Source: Clostridia bacterium
GTDB taxonomy: Bacteria > Bacillota > Clostridia > Oscillospirales > CAG-272
Reading direction: 5' to 3'
NCBI GenBank assembly: GCA_017420845.1
Contig: JAFQOC010000036.1
Span: 1 to 7,992, forward strand
Length of the DNA: 7,992 nucleotides
In this document: in pieces, positions 1-7,075 of the stretch
How positions within the stretch are numbered: the stretch's first letter is position 1
Layout of the letters: the number at the start of each line of letters is the position of its first letter
Translations under genes and position numbers: made by a program
The notes under the pieces: model-generated
What the model was told of the DNA's origin: nothing
Database searches by the model: none
Seen by the model: only the letters and a program-made list of their open reading frames with translations

Positions 1-414
1 GCCGTCCAGATGATCCAGCTCGTGGCAGAAGCAGCGGGCCAGCAGCTCGTGTCCCGTGATCTCGAACTCCTCGCCCTTGCGGTTGAGGGCGCGAACCGTG
101 ACGTGCATAGGGCGCTTGACCATGCCCCAGCGGCCGGGGACTGAGAGACAGCCCTCCTGCCCGTCCTGCTCGCCCGAGTAGGCGATGATCTTGGGGTTGA
201 TGAGCTCGATGACCTCGCCGGGCTCCACCTCGATGACCACGATGCGGCGGAGAATACCCACCTGGGGGGCGGCCAGACCCACGCCGTTTGCGGCGCGCAT
301 GGTCTCCACCATGTCGTCCAGCAGAGTGAGCACACGGGGGGTGATGGCGTCCACGGGGCGGCAGACCTTGCGGAGTGCCTCGTCGCCGACCTTGCGAATT
401 TGCAGTTTTGCCAT
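1..414 (-). CDS. def: Peptide deformylase, C-terminus cut by window edge
   Basis: This enzyme removes the N-formyl group from the initiator methionine of new proteins, as a metal-dependent hydrolase at the ribosome. The 138 codons in the window carry all three family motifs: GVGLAAPQVG at residues 44-53, EGCLSVPG at 87-94 and HELDHLDG at 131-138. The expected metal ligands are Cys89, His131 and His135, with Glu132 as the catalytic acid/base, so the active site looks intact. Only the last few tens of residues should be missing beyond position 1. The start ATG at 412-414 is preceded by AAAGGA at 425-430, ten bases away, and the protein begins MAKLQIRKVGDEALRKVC, which matches the usual deformylase N-terminus. 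It follows the DUF4340 gene in the same direction but is separated from it by a palindromic element, so it may be a separate transcription unit. No convincing promoter was found in the gap. Confidence 0.97.
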   Translation of the reverse strand, partial: MAKLQIRKVGDEALRKVCRPVDAITPRVLTLLDDMVETMRAANGVGLAAPQVGILRRIVVIEVEPGEVIELINPKIIAYSGEQDGQEGCLSVPGRWGMVKRPMHVTVRALNRKGEEFEITGHELLARCFCHELDHLDG

Positions 415-470
415 AGTTACAGTATCCTTTCGTCTGTACAAAAAGATTCGGTCTCTGTCGGGAAGATATA

Positions 471-552
471 TTCCCTTTTTGAAAGTTTTTGGGAAGTCCA
501 GAAACCCTTTTTTCAAAAAGGGTTTCTGGCGGGGGTCAGGGGCAGAGCCCCT
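471..552 (-). repeat. Palindromic intergenic element, probably a dispersed repeat
   Basis: Read on the minus strand, this stretch between the DUF4340 stop and def holds a series of inverted repeats. First is a small hairpin AGGGGC-TCT-GCCCCT (552-538). After a C-rich spacer comes a perfect 15-bp stem, 529-515 pairing with 512-498 around a two-base centre. An A/T-rich segment follows, with a TTCCC/GGGAA pair (471-475 and 491-495). The element begins six bases after the DUF4340 stop codon. What is seen is the structure; a single copy in the window cannot prove that it is repeated. From memory, similar arrangements (a GGGGC..GCCCC hairpin, a CCCCC spacer, then a long stem around TTTTTGAAAAA) recur between genes in many clostridial genomes, so a dispersed non-coding repeat is my best reading. 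It could also act as an mRNA 3'-end stabiliser or transcription barrier for the operon. Confidence 0.6.
498..529 (-). terminator. 15-bp perfect stem-loop, possible operon 3' end
   Basis: The arms CCAGAAACCCTTTTT (498-512) and its exact complement (515-529) could form a strong hairpin after the DUF4340 gene and before def. A classical intrinsic terminator needs a run of U right after the stem. On the minus strand the stem is followed by ACTTCCC, and on the plus strand by CGGGGG, so neither direction fits well. The T/A tract sits inside the stem instead. Termination, 3'-end protection and repeat-element structure are all possible. Confidence 0.35.
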
Positions 553-558
553 CGTTTC

Positions 559-2964
559 TCAGTTCTTGGAATCCACCACGATCTCGGTGCCCTCCATGAA
601 GCGGTAGGCATCGGCGATGAGCTTGTCGCAGAAGGAGCGGAGGACGTAGAAGGTACCTTGCGCCTTCTCGGGAGAACCCGATTCGGTGGTGGAATTCAGA
701 ACCTCAACGGTAAAGTAGGCCTTACGCTCGGTGTAGCGGTAGAAACGGTAGACCAGATTGGCGGTCTCACCCTTGCCGTCGTCGGCAAAGATGGTGATCT
801 TCAGGTGGCAATCGCTGTCGGGAGTTTCCCGCAGAGCCGCCATTTCCTCCTCGCTCAGCTCGGCGTTGCCCTCCATGGAGGCGGTCAGCAGAGCCTGATA
901 GAAGCGCTTGAAGTTGTAGGTGGAGGTCTCGGTGGCCTGAGAGCCCGAGGGCTTGGTCACGGTCAGAGTGTAGTCCATAAGCTGACCGTTGGCGTAGATC
1001 TTCAGCTGATCCGAGGCAACGCCCCCGGATTGATCGGTGGCGGAGTTATCCAGCGTAAAGATCACCGGGCTTTCCAAGCCCAGGCTCTTCAAGCCCGCGC
1101 CCTCCAGCTTGATCTGCTGCACGTGGGCGATGTTGAACATGAAATACTCACGCTCGTACCAATCGATCTCCTCCCACTCCAGGTAAGGCACCTGGCTTTC
1201 GTCAATGATGAGGATCATGTCGTAGATCTCGGAGAAGCCGTAGTACTTCCCTTCCTCGGTCTTCTCGCTGATCACGAAATGGTTGTAGTATTCCTGACCC
1301 TGAGCGTCCTTGTAAATGAACTCAAAGTCGTGGGCAGGATCCAGTAGCCCGTAAGCATCCAGCTCCTCGTCGGTGGGACCCAGGACCGCCACACCGTCAA
1401 AGGTCATGCTGTACAGGGCCTGAAGCACCGAGCCGATATTGTCGGAATTGGGAAGGTAGCCCTCCATATAGTCGGAGGACATCTGGTAGGGCAGAGAGGA
1501 ATACAGGGTGTCGGTGCGCTCGTCCATATCAATGAAGGAAAAGGCAGTCACCAGACGGGAGTGGCTCTTGAAGATCTTTTCGTAGAGCTCATTAAAGCTC
1601 TTCTCGTCCATCTCACCCACCAGCTTGTAGTATTCGTCCATCTTGGCTTCCACCTCCGGAGAGACGTTACCATCCTCATCCGGCTTTACGGTGTCCAGAT
1701 CGAAGCCCAGCACCTCCAGAACCATATCCCGAAGAATACCGTAGTGATCAATATCGGTACGGTACACGAAATTGGATACCTGGAAGTAGGTGTTCAGAGA
1801 CATGGGGTAGACCATCATGGGGTTGATGAGGGCCTCCACGGGCTGGAGCACGGCGGCGTCGATGTTGACCGAGGAAAGGGTATATACGGTGTCCCTGTCC
1901 CCGTAGCGGGCATAGTAGGCCGCTCCCGAAACGGTAGCGTCTCCCAGAGTCACGGTGTAGCTCTCGTCGGTCATGGTGGTGACGGTGTACCACGTGGGCT
2001 TGTAGTCGTAGGTCACGGGGTTGCCGTTCTCGTCCAGCTTGTCGGTGCCATCCTCGTTCTTCTCCACCCGTCGCTCGGGGGCGAGACCGTACTCGGAGTA
2101 GTCGATGGAGCCGTCGGGCAGGCGGACGGGGTTCTCCAATCTCTGCATAGAGATGGTGTAGCCGCAGGCGTTGGAAAGCTGGGCAAAGAGCTCATCCACC
2201 AGAATGGCGGTGGGATGATCCTCCACCTCAAAGCGGTTATTGTCGCCGCGTTTGACAATGATCTCACCCTTCTGGTTGTGGACCTCAATGCGCTTGATGA
2301 CCTTGGAGGCGTCCCTGGTGGAGGACTGGTCGTAGGTGAGCTGCTTGAACATCAGCACACGCTGACCCACGCCCACCACCTCGGTGCCCTCGGTGTCCAC
2401 CACGGCGTAGATCTTATACTCGCCGGTCTCGGCATTCACGTCCAGCTGGGTGCCCATGGAGGTCTGGTAGTAGCCGTCGCTGTTGATGTCACAGAGGACG
2501 CCGTCCAGATAGAGGCCGTAAGCCCCCTTCTTTTTCTTGATGGTGTATTCCACACCGTCGAAGTCCTCGTATTGGTAAATATCCACGATCACCGAGACCA
2601 CGCCGAAGGCGATCGCCAGCACAAGGGACGTCACCAGGAGCGCGACGATGGCCTTTTTCTGGGTGCCCAGGGAGGTCTTTTTGGTAGCCACGCTCTTTGC
2701 CGAGGGCTTTTCCCAGCGGGCATAGAGCCAAGCGGTGTCGGTGTCTCCCCCCAACAGGTCGGAGGTCAGCACCGTCTCAGCGGTGATGCGGACAGCCTCG
2801 GGGCTGTCGGGGCTTCCGTCGGGGGACAGGTACCAGCCCGCAAAGACGTAGCCCTTGCGGGTAGCCTTGGGCATAGCGCCCACGCGGTCACCCACCACGG
2901 CGGTGATCCGGGAGAGGGCAGCCGTGCCCTTGCCGGGGTTGAAAAGCAGTTGTACTTCTTGCAT
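559..2964 (-). CDS. DUF4340 membrane-anchored protein with N-terminal InlB-type B-repeat
   Basis: Predicted auxiliary subunit of the GldAFG-like ABC system encoded upstream; its biochemical role is unknown. Residues 3-85 form an InlB/Listeria-Bacteroides type B-repeat, with the typical GYVFAGWYLSPDG at 38-50 and closing AWLYARWE at 78-85. A lysine-rich linker (86-104) leads into one membrane helix at about 105-127, followed by acidic residues. By the positive-inside rule the B-repeat lies in the cytoplasm and the remaining roughly 670 residues lie outside. The outer part is DUF4340-like: YGL..P followed by beta-rich YTVTLGD and YYARYGDRDTVY at 292-361, and a second YGLLDP module at 538-590. 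A GLESP stretch at 629-633 may begin a third. There is no signal peptide, cysteine lipobox or catalytic motif that I recognise. The start is well supported by AGGAGG six bases upstream, and the gene begins 13 bases after the previous stop. At 801 residues it is long for this family. Confidence 0.88.
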   Translation of the reverse strand: MQEVQLLFNPGKGTAALSRITAVVGDRVGAMPKATRKGYVFAGWYLSPDGSPDSPEAVRITAETVLTSDLLGGDTDTAWLYARWEKPSAKSVATKKTSLGTQKKAIVALLVTSLVLAIAFGVVSVIVDIYQYEDFDGVEYTIKKKKGAYGLYLDGVLCDINSDGYYQTSMGTQLDVNAETGEYKIYAVVDTEGTEVVGVGQRVLMFKQLTYDQSSTRDASKVIKRIEVHNQKGEIIVKRGDNNRFEVEDHPTAILVDELFAQLSNACGYTISMQRLENPVRLPDGSIDYSEYGLAPERRVEKNEDGTDKLDENGNPVTYDYKPTWYTVTTMTDESYTVTLGDATVSGAAYYARYGDRDTVYTLSSVNIDAAVLQPVEALINPMMVYPMSLNTYFQVSNFVYRTDIDHYGILRDMVLEVLGFDLDTVKPDEDGNVSPEVEAKMDEYYKLVGEMDEKSFNELYEKIFKSHSRLVTAFSFIDMDERTDTLYSSLPYQMSSDYMEGYLPNSDNIGSVLQALYSMTFDGVAVLGPTDEELDAYGLLDPAHDFEFIYKDAQGQEYYNHFVISEKTEEGKYYGFSEIYDMILIIDESQVPYLEWEEIDWYEREYFMFNIAHVQQIKLEGAGLKSLGLESPVIFTLDNSATDQSGGVASDQLKIYANGQLMDYTLTVTKPSGSQATETSTYNFKRFYQALLTASMEGNAELSEEEMAALRETPDSDCHLKITIFADDGKGETANLVYRFYRYTERKAYFTVEVLNSTTESGSPEKAQGTFYVLRSFCDKLIADAYRFMEGTEIVVDSKN

Positions 2965-2970
2965 GGGTAG

Positions 2971-2976
2971 CCTCCT
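2971..2976 (-). promoter_or_regulatory. Shine-Dalgarno site AGGAGG fixing the DUF4340 start
   Basis: A perfect AGGAGG lies six bases before the ATG at 2964, in the 13-base gap after the GldG-like gene. It matters because it supports the long form of the protein, so the B-repeat in front of the membrane helix is very probably translated rather than a start-calling artefact. Confidence 0.85.
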
Positions 2977-2977
2977 C

Positions 2978-4678
2978 TCAGCGGTATTTTCTCTTGATGC
3001 TCACCACCGCGCCCACGGCCGCGAACAGGGCAATGGGCAGGAGTGTCATGAGGGCGGTGGTCATGACCGTAGAGCGAGCGTTTACGGGATACACGTCGGT
3101 GTCCACGGTATAGACCTTGAACGCCTTGAATTCCAGATCGGCAGGCATGACCTCGCGGCCGGTGTGGCGGAGGGTGGAGGTCAGCACGTCGGCATTGCCG
3201 TAGGCGGCGGAATCCAGTATGGTGTCCGAGGCAAACTCGGTAGAGCCAAAGGCCACCACGTAGGAGGGCTCCTGGGTGGACAGGTAGTTGGTCTCCATGA
3301 TGGTGCGGGACTCAATGGAAATGGTCATAAGGTTGAAGCGCTGGAGATCGGTTGCGACCTGATACTGCTTTCCGAAGGCCTCTACGCTGGCTCCCGCGGT
3401 GGTCTTGAAGACGTCGTGGAAGTAGCGGCTCACACCGTTGCGGTAGTAGGAGCCGTAGGAGTAGGCCTCGGTGACGTTGTTGGTGTCGTTGGGGACTACG
3501 TGGGTCTTCTTGTAGGAGTCGGACATGGTAATGGCCACGGCGTTGGGGAAGGCCACCTTGGCGGGATAAGCCACGCCGCGCATATCCGTGGTCAGGGACG
3601 CGCCGCCGCCGGTGGTGACGTACTCGCCCATGGGGGTGTAGCCGTCCTTATCCAGCTTGCTGACAGGATCACGGACCAGAAGATTATCCAGCTCGCCCTC
3701 GGCGTTCTCGGCACGGCCCACCCGAATGCCCCATTCCTCCAGATACTCCTCCAGGACGGGAAGCTCGGGGGTATCGGCATCCACGAAGAGCATGAAGGAG
3801 TAGGCCTGATCCAAAAAGCGGTCCAGCTTGTCGATCTCGCTGGGATCACCCTCGGTGTAGATGGGATTGCCCAGTCCCACAAAATCGGCGGAGGGATCGT
3901 AGCAGATCAGCAGGCGGCAGTTCTCGGGGATCTCGTCCTTGGACAGATCGATATCGACCACGTCGTAGCCGGCGTTGTGCACCAGCTCACGGAGGGACCG
4001 ACAATTCTCCAGCGCCTCACCGTGGTTGGTGATGAAACCCGCCACGGGGGACTCGGCGCGGGTCAGGGCCAGGAGCAGGGAGGCGATCTTCTGCTCGCCG
4101 TTGTAAGCCCAATGCTCAGAGGCGGAATTGTCGTTTTTCAGGAAGAAGTAATCGTAGGAGCAGACGCGGAACTCGGTTCCGAACTCAAAAATGACCTGAT
4201 GTGCGTAAATATTGGTGGAGGAAGTAGCCTTGTACTTCTGTACCTGGGAGGGATTCTTCTCAATATTGAGATATTCCACCTTCACAGATTCGGGGAACTC
4301 CTTTTGAAGAGCCAGCACGCTGTACTGGATCATACGAAGCTTATCCGCTTCGTAGACCTTGTCCCGCTCGGTGCAGAACTTAACGTTGATGGTAATGGGC
4401 TCCTGCCCCTGAGCCGCGCGCTTTTGGTTCATGTCCTCCACCATGGGAATGGCGTAGTCGCGTACGACCTTCAAAAACTCCGGGGTGGGGGTGTACATAC
4501 TGACACCCTCGCGGCTGGTGTACTTGGTTACGGTGGCGTCTACCTGCCACATGAAGCGGTCGGCCACGAAGGAAAAGAGCAGGTTGACCACCAGCACCAC
4601 GGCGATCACAGCGACCGTAGCGGCCACACCCAGTATCCGCCGGGTGGCTCTGCGAGGCGTATTCGATTCAAGATTCAT
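2978..4678 (-). CDS. GldG-like ABC transporter auxiliary protein, second paralogue
   Basis: Belongs to the GldG / ABC-type auxiliary component family, whose members work with an ABC-2 permease. Its biochemical activity is not known. The protein of 566 residues has a basic N-terminus (PRRATRR, 8-14), a membrane helix at about 15-38, a large extracytoplasmic domain, and a second helix at about 539-560 ending in KRKYR. Family landmarks shared with its neighbour are VKVEYLNIEKNP (132-143), AYNGEQK (191-197), TNHGEALE (217-224), SEIDKLDRFL (280-289) and a late FGSTEFA...YGNADVLTSTL stretch. It is 68 residues longer than the first paralogue; the extra length is spread over the N-terminal part of the outer domain and the region before FGSTEFA. 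Its ATG overlaps the upstream stop as ATGA (4675-4678), and AGGAGG lies at 4687-4692 inside the upstream gene, so the two are probably translationally coupled and made in similar amounts. The match to the family is clear; the role is inferred. Confidence 0.88.
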   Translation of the reverse strand: MNLESNTPRRATRRILGVAATVAVIAVVLVVNLLFSFVADRFMWQVDATVTKYTSREGVSMYTPTPEFLKVVRDYAIPMVEDMNQKRAAQGQEPITINVKFCTERDKVYEADKLRMIQYSVLALQKEFPESVKVEYLNIEKNPSQVQKYKATSSTNIYAHQVIFEFGTEFRVCSYDYFFLKNDNSASEHWAYNGEQKIASLLLALTRAESPVAGFITNHGEALENCRSLRELVHNAGYDVVDIDLSKDEIPENCRLLICYDPSADFVGLGNPIYTEGDPSEIDKLDRFLDQAYSFMLFVDADTPELPVLEEYLEEWGIRVGRAENAEGELDNLLVRDPVSKLDKDGYTPMGEYVTTGGGASLTTDMRGVAYPAKVAFPNAVAITMSDSYKKTHVVPNDTNNVTEAYSYGSYYRNGVSRYFHDVFKTTAGASVEAFGKQYQVATDLQRFNLMTISIESRTIMETNYLSTQEPSYVVAFGSTEFASDTILDSAAYGNADVLTSTLRHTGREVMPADLEFKAFKVYTVDTDVYPVNARSTVMTTALMTLLPIALFAAVGAVVSIKRKYR

Positions 4679-6171
4679 GCGAATTTCCTCCTGATGAGTA
4701 CTGCGAGACCCCAGACCGTCACCAGAAAAACGGGAACGGCCACAAGGGCAATGGTGATGTTACGGGCCTGAGCCGTAGTCATGATATGGATGGTGGAGTC
4801 TGAGAAGGGCTGGGGCTTCATGGCCACAGGAATCTCCTCCTTGCCCATGGCCTCCAGCGCGGTGAGGAGGAAGGAGGCATTGCCGTAGCCGCCGCCCTGC
4901 AGGGTGGCTTCAATGGCAAAGTCGGTGGAGGAGAAGACCAGAACCGAGCCTTCGCTCACCGAATCGGTGGTCAGGGTAATCATATTGTAGCCCTCGGCGG
5001 TGCGGTCCACGGGACGGCCCCCTGCCCAGGCCTCGGCGCCCGCGTAGGAGCGGAGCAGAGGGATCAGGGTGCGGGTACCGCTGACGTAGTCGCCGTTGAT
5101 CTTTCGGAAGCTGTCGGGAATGCGGATGGCGGTGGCATTGGCGGCGCGGAGCACGCCCTCCACGTCTGCCATCATAGCGGCGGCAGAGCCCTCGGAGGGA
5201 ATCTGACCCAGAAGGGTATAGCCGTCGGTGGTGATGGCGTGGGCGGTATCACGGATGGCGAAGCACTCCTCCACCCCCTCGGCGCCGGTCTGGTGGGCAA
5301 AGGTCACGCCCCAGGTCTCCAGATATCCCTCGATGTTGGGGAAGCCGCCGGCGGAGAAGGTGTCCGCCGAGACCAGGTACATGAACTTACCGCCCTGCTT
5401 CAGGTAGGCGTCCAGCTTGTCAATCTCGGAAACACCCGAGACACCATCCACGGCGGTGAAGTCACGGCCGGGATTGCAGGAGACCAGCATGCCGCAGTCC
5501 TCGGGGATATCGAAGGACAGGGCGTCCAGATAGTTGATCATGTAGCCCGCGTCGGTGAGAGCGTACATGAGAGCGTAGTCCTCGGTGGACTCGCCGTGAT
5601 TGAGGGTGAGGTAGGCCACGGGGGCGTCGGGAGAGACCACGGCCTTCATGGCCACGGCAAACCGCTTCTCACCGTTGTAGGCCGAGGGATTCTCATTATC
5701 CCCCGCGGGGAAGAGGAAGAAGTCGCGCAGGGTGCAAACCCGGGACTCCTCGCCGCAGGCCACCACCACCGAGGTGGAGGCGGTCACGCCGTAGGAGCGG
5801 GCGATCTTGGGGTTCTCCCAGACGTTGAGGAATTCGATCTTGACGGTATCGGGATACCGCAGGGCCAGCTCCTCGGCCGTATTAAGAATGTAGCTTTGAG
5901 TGACGTCGTCGCGGATATTCTCCTCCTCGTCGCAGAAGATGAGGCGAATATCCTCCTTGGCGTCGGGGATGACGTACTCATCCAGATAGCCAAAGCAGGT
6001 GTCGGTGACGGGGTAGAGCAGGGTGGGGTTCATGTTGATATACCAGCCGTAACGCATAGCCAGGGTCGTGACCGACGCGTTGAGCAGGACAATGACCACC
6101 ACGATCAGCACCGTCAAGGCCACCGTCACGCCACCGTGTCGGAGTGCCTTTTTGGAGGCTGTAGTTGCCAT
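4675..6171 (-). CDS. GldG-like ABC transporter auxiliary protein, first paralogue
   Basis: Another member of the GldG / ABC auxiliary family, 498 residues, directly downstream of the permease gene. It has a short basic N-terminus (KKALRHGG), a membrane helix at about 15-33, a long extracytoplasmic domain and a C-terminal helix at about 472-493 ending in LIRRKFA. Aligned by eye to the second paralogue it shows VKIEFLNVWENP (110-121), AYNGEKR (164-170), LNHGESTEDY (190-199), SEIDKLDAYL (248-257), and FSSTDFA followed by GYGNASFLLTAL. The two are similar in order but diverged in detail, so this is an old duplication. The start is unusual: no good Shine-Dalgarno lies within 15 bases, yet an in-frame TAA at 6214-6216, with no ATG, GTG or TTG between, rules out an earlier start. 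A role as partner of the GldF-like permease is inferred from family and context. Confidence 0.88.
   Translation of the reverse strand: MATTASKKALRHGGVTVALTVLIVVVIVLLNASVTTLAMRYGWYINMNPTLLYPVTDTCFGYLDEYVIPDAKEDIRLIFCDEEENIRDDVTQSYILNTAEELALRYPDTVKIEFLNVWENPKIARSYGVTASTSVVVACGEESRVCTLRDFFLFPAGDNENPSAYNGEKRFAVAMKAVVSPDAPVAYLTLNHGESTEDYALMYALTDAGYMINYLDALSFDIPEDCGMLVSCNPGRDFTAVDGVSGVSEIDKLDAYLKQGGKFMYLVSADTFSAGGFPNIEGYLETWGVTFAHQTGAEGVEECFAIRDTAHAITTDGYTLLGQIPSEGSAAAMMADVEGVLRAANATAIRIPDSFRKINGDYVSGTRTLIPLLRSYAGAEAWAGGRPVDRTAEGYNMITLTTDSVSEGSVLVFSSTDFAIEATLQGGGYGNASFLLTALEAMGKEEIPVAMKPQPFSDSTIHIMTTAQARNITIALVAVPVFLVTVWGLAVLIRRKFA
4687..4692 (-). promoter_or_regulatory. Shine-Dalgarno AGGAGG inside the upstream GldG-like gene
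   Basis: AGGAGG encodes the Arg-Arg pair of LIRRKFA at the end of the first GldG-like protein and sits eight bases before the ATG of the second. With the ATGA stop/start overlap, this is a typical arrangement for translational coupling. Confidence 0.85.
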
Positions 6172-6187
6172 ATTTCTATATCTTAGC

Positions 6188-6203
6188 CTTCGCCCGGGCG
6201 AAG
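6188..6203 (-). promoter_or_regulatory. 16-nt perfect palindrome in the leader of the first GldG-like gene
   Basis: CTTCGCCCGGGCGAAG reads the same on both strands and can fold as a six-base-pair GC-rich stem with a CCGG loop. It lies 16 bases before the ATG at 6171. On the transcript, GAAAGGAAG (6213-6205) precedes it and a weak GAAGG (6191-6187) overlaps its 3' arm, so folding could affect ribosome access. A second small hairpin, TCGGC-AGA-GCCGA (6232-6244), lies further upstream in the same gap. It could instead be a protein-binding site or an RNA stability element; the function is inferred. Confidence 0.45.
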
Positions 6204-6231
6204 ACTTCCTTTCTTACGGAATTGTGCTCGG

Positions 6232-6244
6232 TCGGCAGAGCCGA
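6232..6244 (-). other. Small hairpin in the permease-GldG gap
   Basis: TCGGC and GCCGA can pair around a three-base loop. No T-run follows on the minus strand (CCGAGCACAATT), so it does not look like a terminator. With the palindrome at 6188-6203 it gives this 112-nt gap more structure than the other junctions of the operon. Confidence 0.3.
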
Positions 6245-6283
6245 ATCGAATGGAAGGACGTGTCCCTTGATATAGGGGATGGA

Positions 6284-7030
6284 TCAGCTCCATCTCCGCT
6301 TTTCGTACACACGGACCGTCAGGAACACGAAGACAAAGCAGATGGAGGCGTAGTACAGGATGGCGGCGAAATCGAACAGACCGTTCTGGAAGTTACCGAA
6401 CCGGGAGTAGACCGAGATCCAGGACAGGACGGCACGGATCCAGTAAACGTCGATGAGGCTGCTGACAAGGCCGATACCCAGCATGAGGAAGATCACGGCG
6501 ATGGTGACCACGGCGGCGGCCAGCTGATTCTCGGTGAGGGCGGAAATGAACAGGCCCAGAGCGATGAAGGCGGCGCCCAGCAAGAGAAGCCCCACCAGAT
6601 TGCCCACCAGCTCACCGGTCACGGGACCGATGTGGTAGAACTCGTAGGACTGACCCTCCCGCTCGGCGGCGGCGGTGGAGTAGATGGGAATGAAATTGAT
6701 GCAGGAGACCAGCAGAGAGCCGCCGAAGACGGTCAAAGCGGCCAGGAACTTGCCCATGACCATTCCCGTAATGGTAACAGGAGCGGTGAGGAGCAGCTGC
6801 TCGGTGCGGAGCTTGCGCTCCTCGGCGAAGAGCCGCATGGTGAGCAGGGGGATGAGGATGCCCATGGCGAACATCATGATGGTGAAATACAGGGAGGTAT
6901 CATAGCTGGAGGACAGGATGGTGGTATAGCAGCAGATGAGAGCCGCCAGACCCAGGAAAGCACCCGTATAGATGTACCCGATGGGGTTAATAAAGAAGGA
7001 TCTGAGCTCCTTTTTGTAAATGGCAAACAT
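6284..7030 (-). CDS. ABC-2 type permease, GldF/NosY-like
   Basis: Membrane subunit of the ABC transporter whose ATPase is encoded just upstream; the substrate is unknown. The 248-residue protein has six hydrophobic segments, at about 17-36, 48-66, 93-117, 141-165, 167-191 and 219-240, the usual topology and length for this group. It starts FAIYKKELRSFFINPIGYI, a typical GldF-like beginning with the KKEL..FF..P pattern. Between helices 2 and 3 lies the cytoplasmic stretch RLFAEERKLRTEQLLLTAPV (66-85), the conserved ER..(G/R)T.ELLL..P motif of ABC-2 exporters that contacts the ATPase. The loop at 118-140 is the main extracytoplasmic segment. The start ATG at 7028-7030 has AAAGGA seven bases upstream (7038-7043), and the gene follows the ATPase stop by 45 bases. 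NosY-type permeases are similar, but the GldG-like neighbours favour the Gld assignment. Confidence 0.92.
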   Translation of the reverse strand: MFAIYKKELRSFFINPIGYIYTGAFLGLAALICCYTTILSSSYDTSLYFTIMMFAMGILIPLLTMRLFAEERKLRTEQLLLTAPVTITGMVMGKFLAALTVFGGSLLVSCINFIPIYSTAAAEREGQSYEFYHIGPVTGELVGNLVGLLLLGAAFIALGLFISALTENQLAAAVVTIAVIFLMLGIGLVSSLIDVYWIRAVLSWISVYSRFGNFQNGLFDFAAILYYASICFVFVFLTVRVYEKRRWS

Positions 7031-7075
7031 AACCTATTCCTTTATCTTGTAGTATTTGGTGGAGTATGGGGAGGC

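Noticed and set aside
415..500. Promoter for def in the gap
   Set aside because: TATATC and GATACT were considered as -10 boxes, but neither has a reasonable -35 at 16-18 bases, so no promoter is claimed.
185..607. Plus-strand open frame over the deformylase region
   Set aside because: It is antisense to peptide deformylase, which has all three catalytic motifs on the minus strand, and its translation looks random.
1561..2970. Plus-strand open frame (469 codons) opposite the DUF4340 gene
   Set aside because: Composition is dominated by Gly, Val, His and Leu, with no recognisable domain; it is fully antisense to a gene with a strong ribosome site and known domains.
2855..4771. Very long open frame on the plus strand (638 codons) opposite the second GldG-like gene
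   Set aside because: It lies antisense to a clear family member and crosses gene boundaries. Its translation is rich in Gly, His and Val with no family pattern, as expected from the complement of GC-biased codons.
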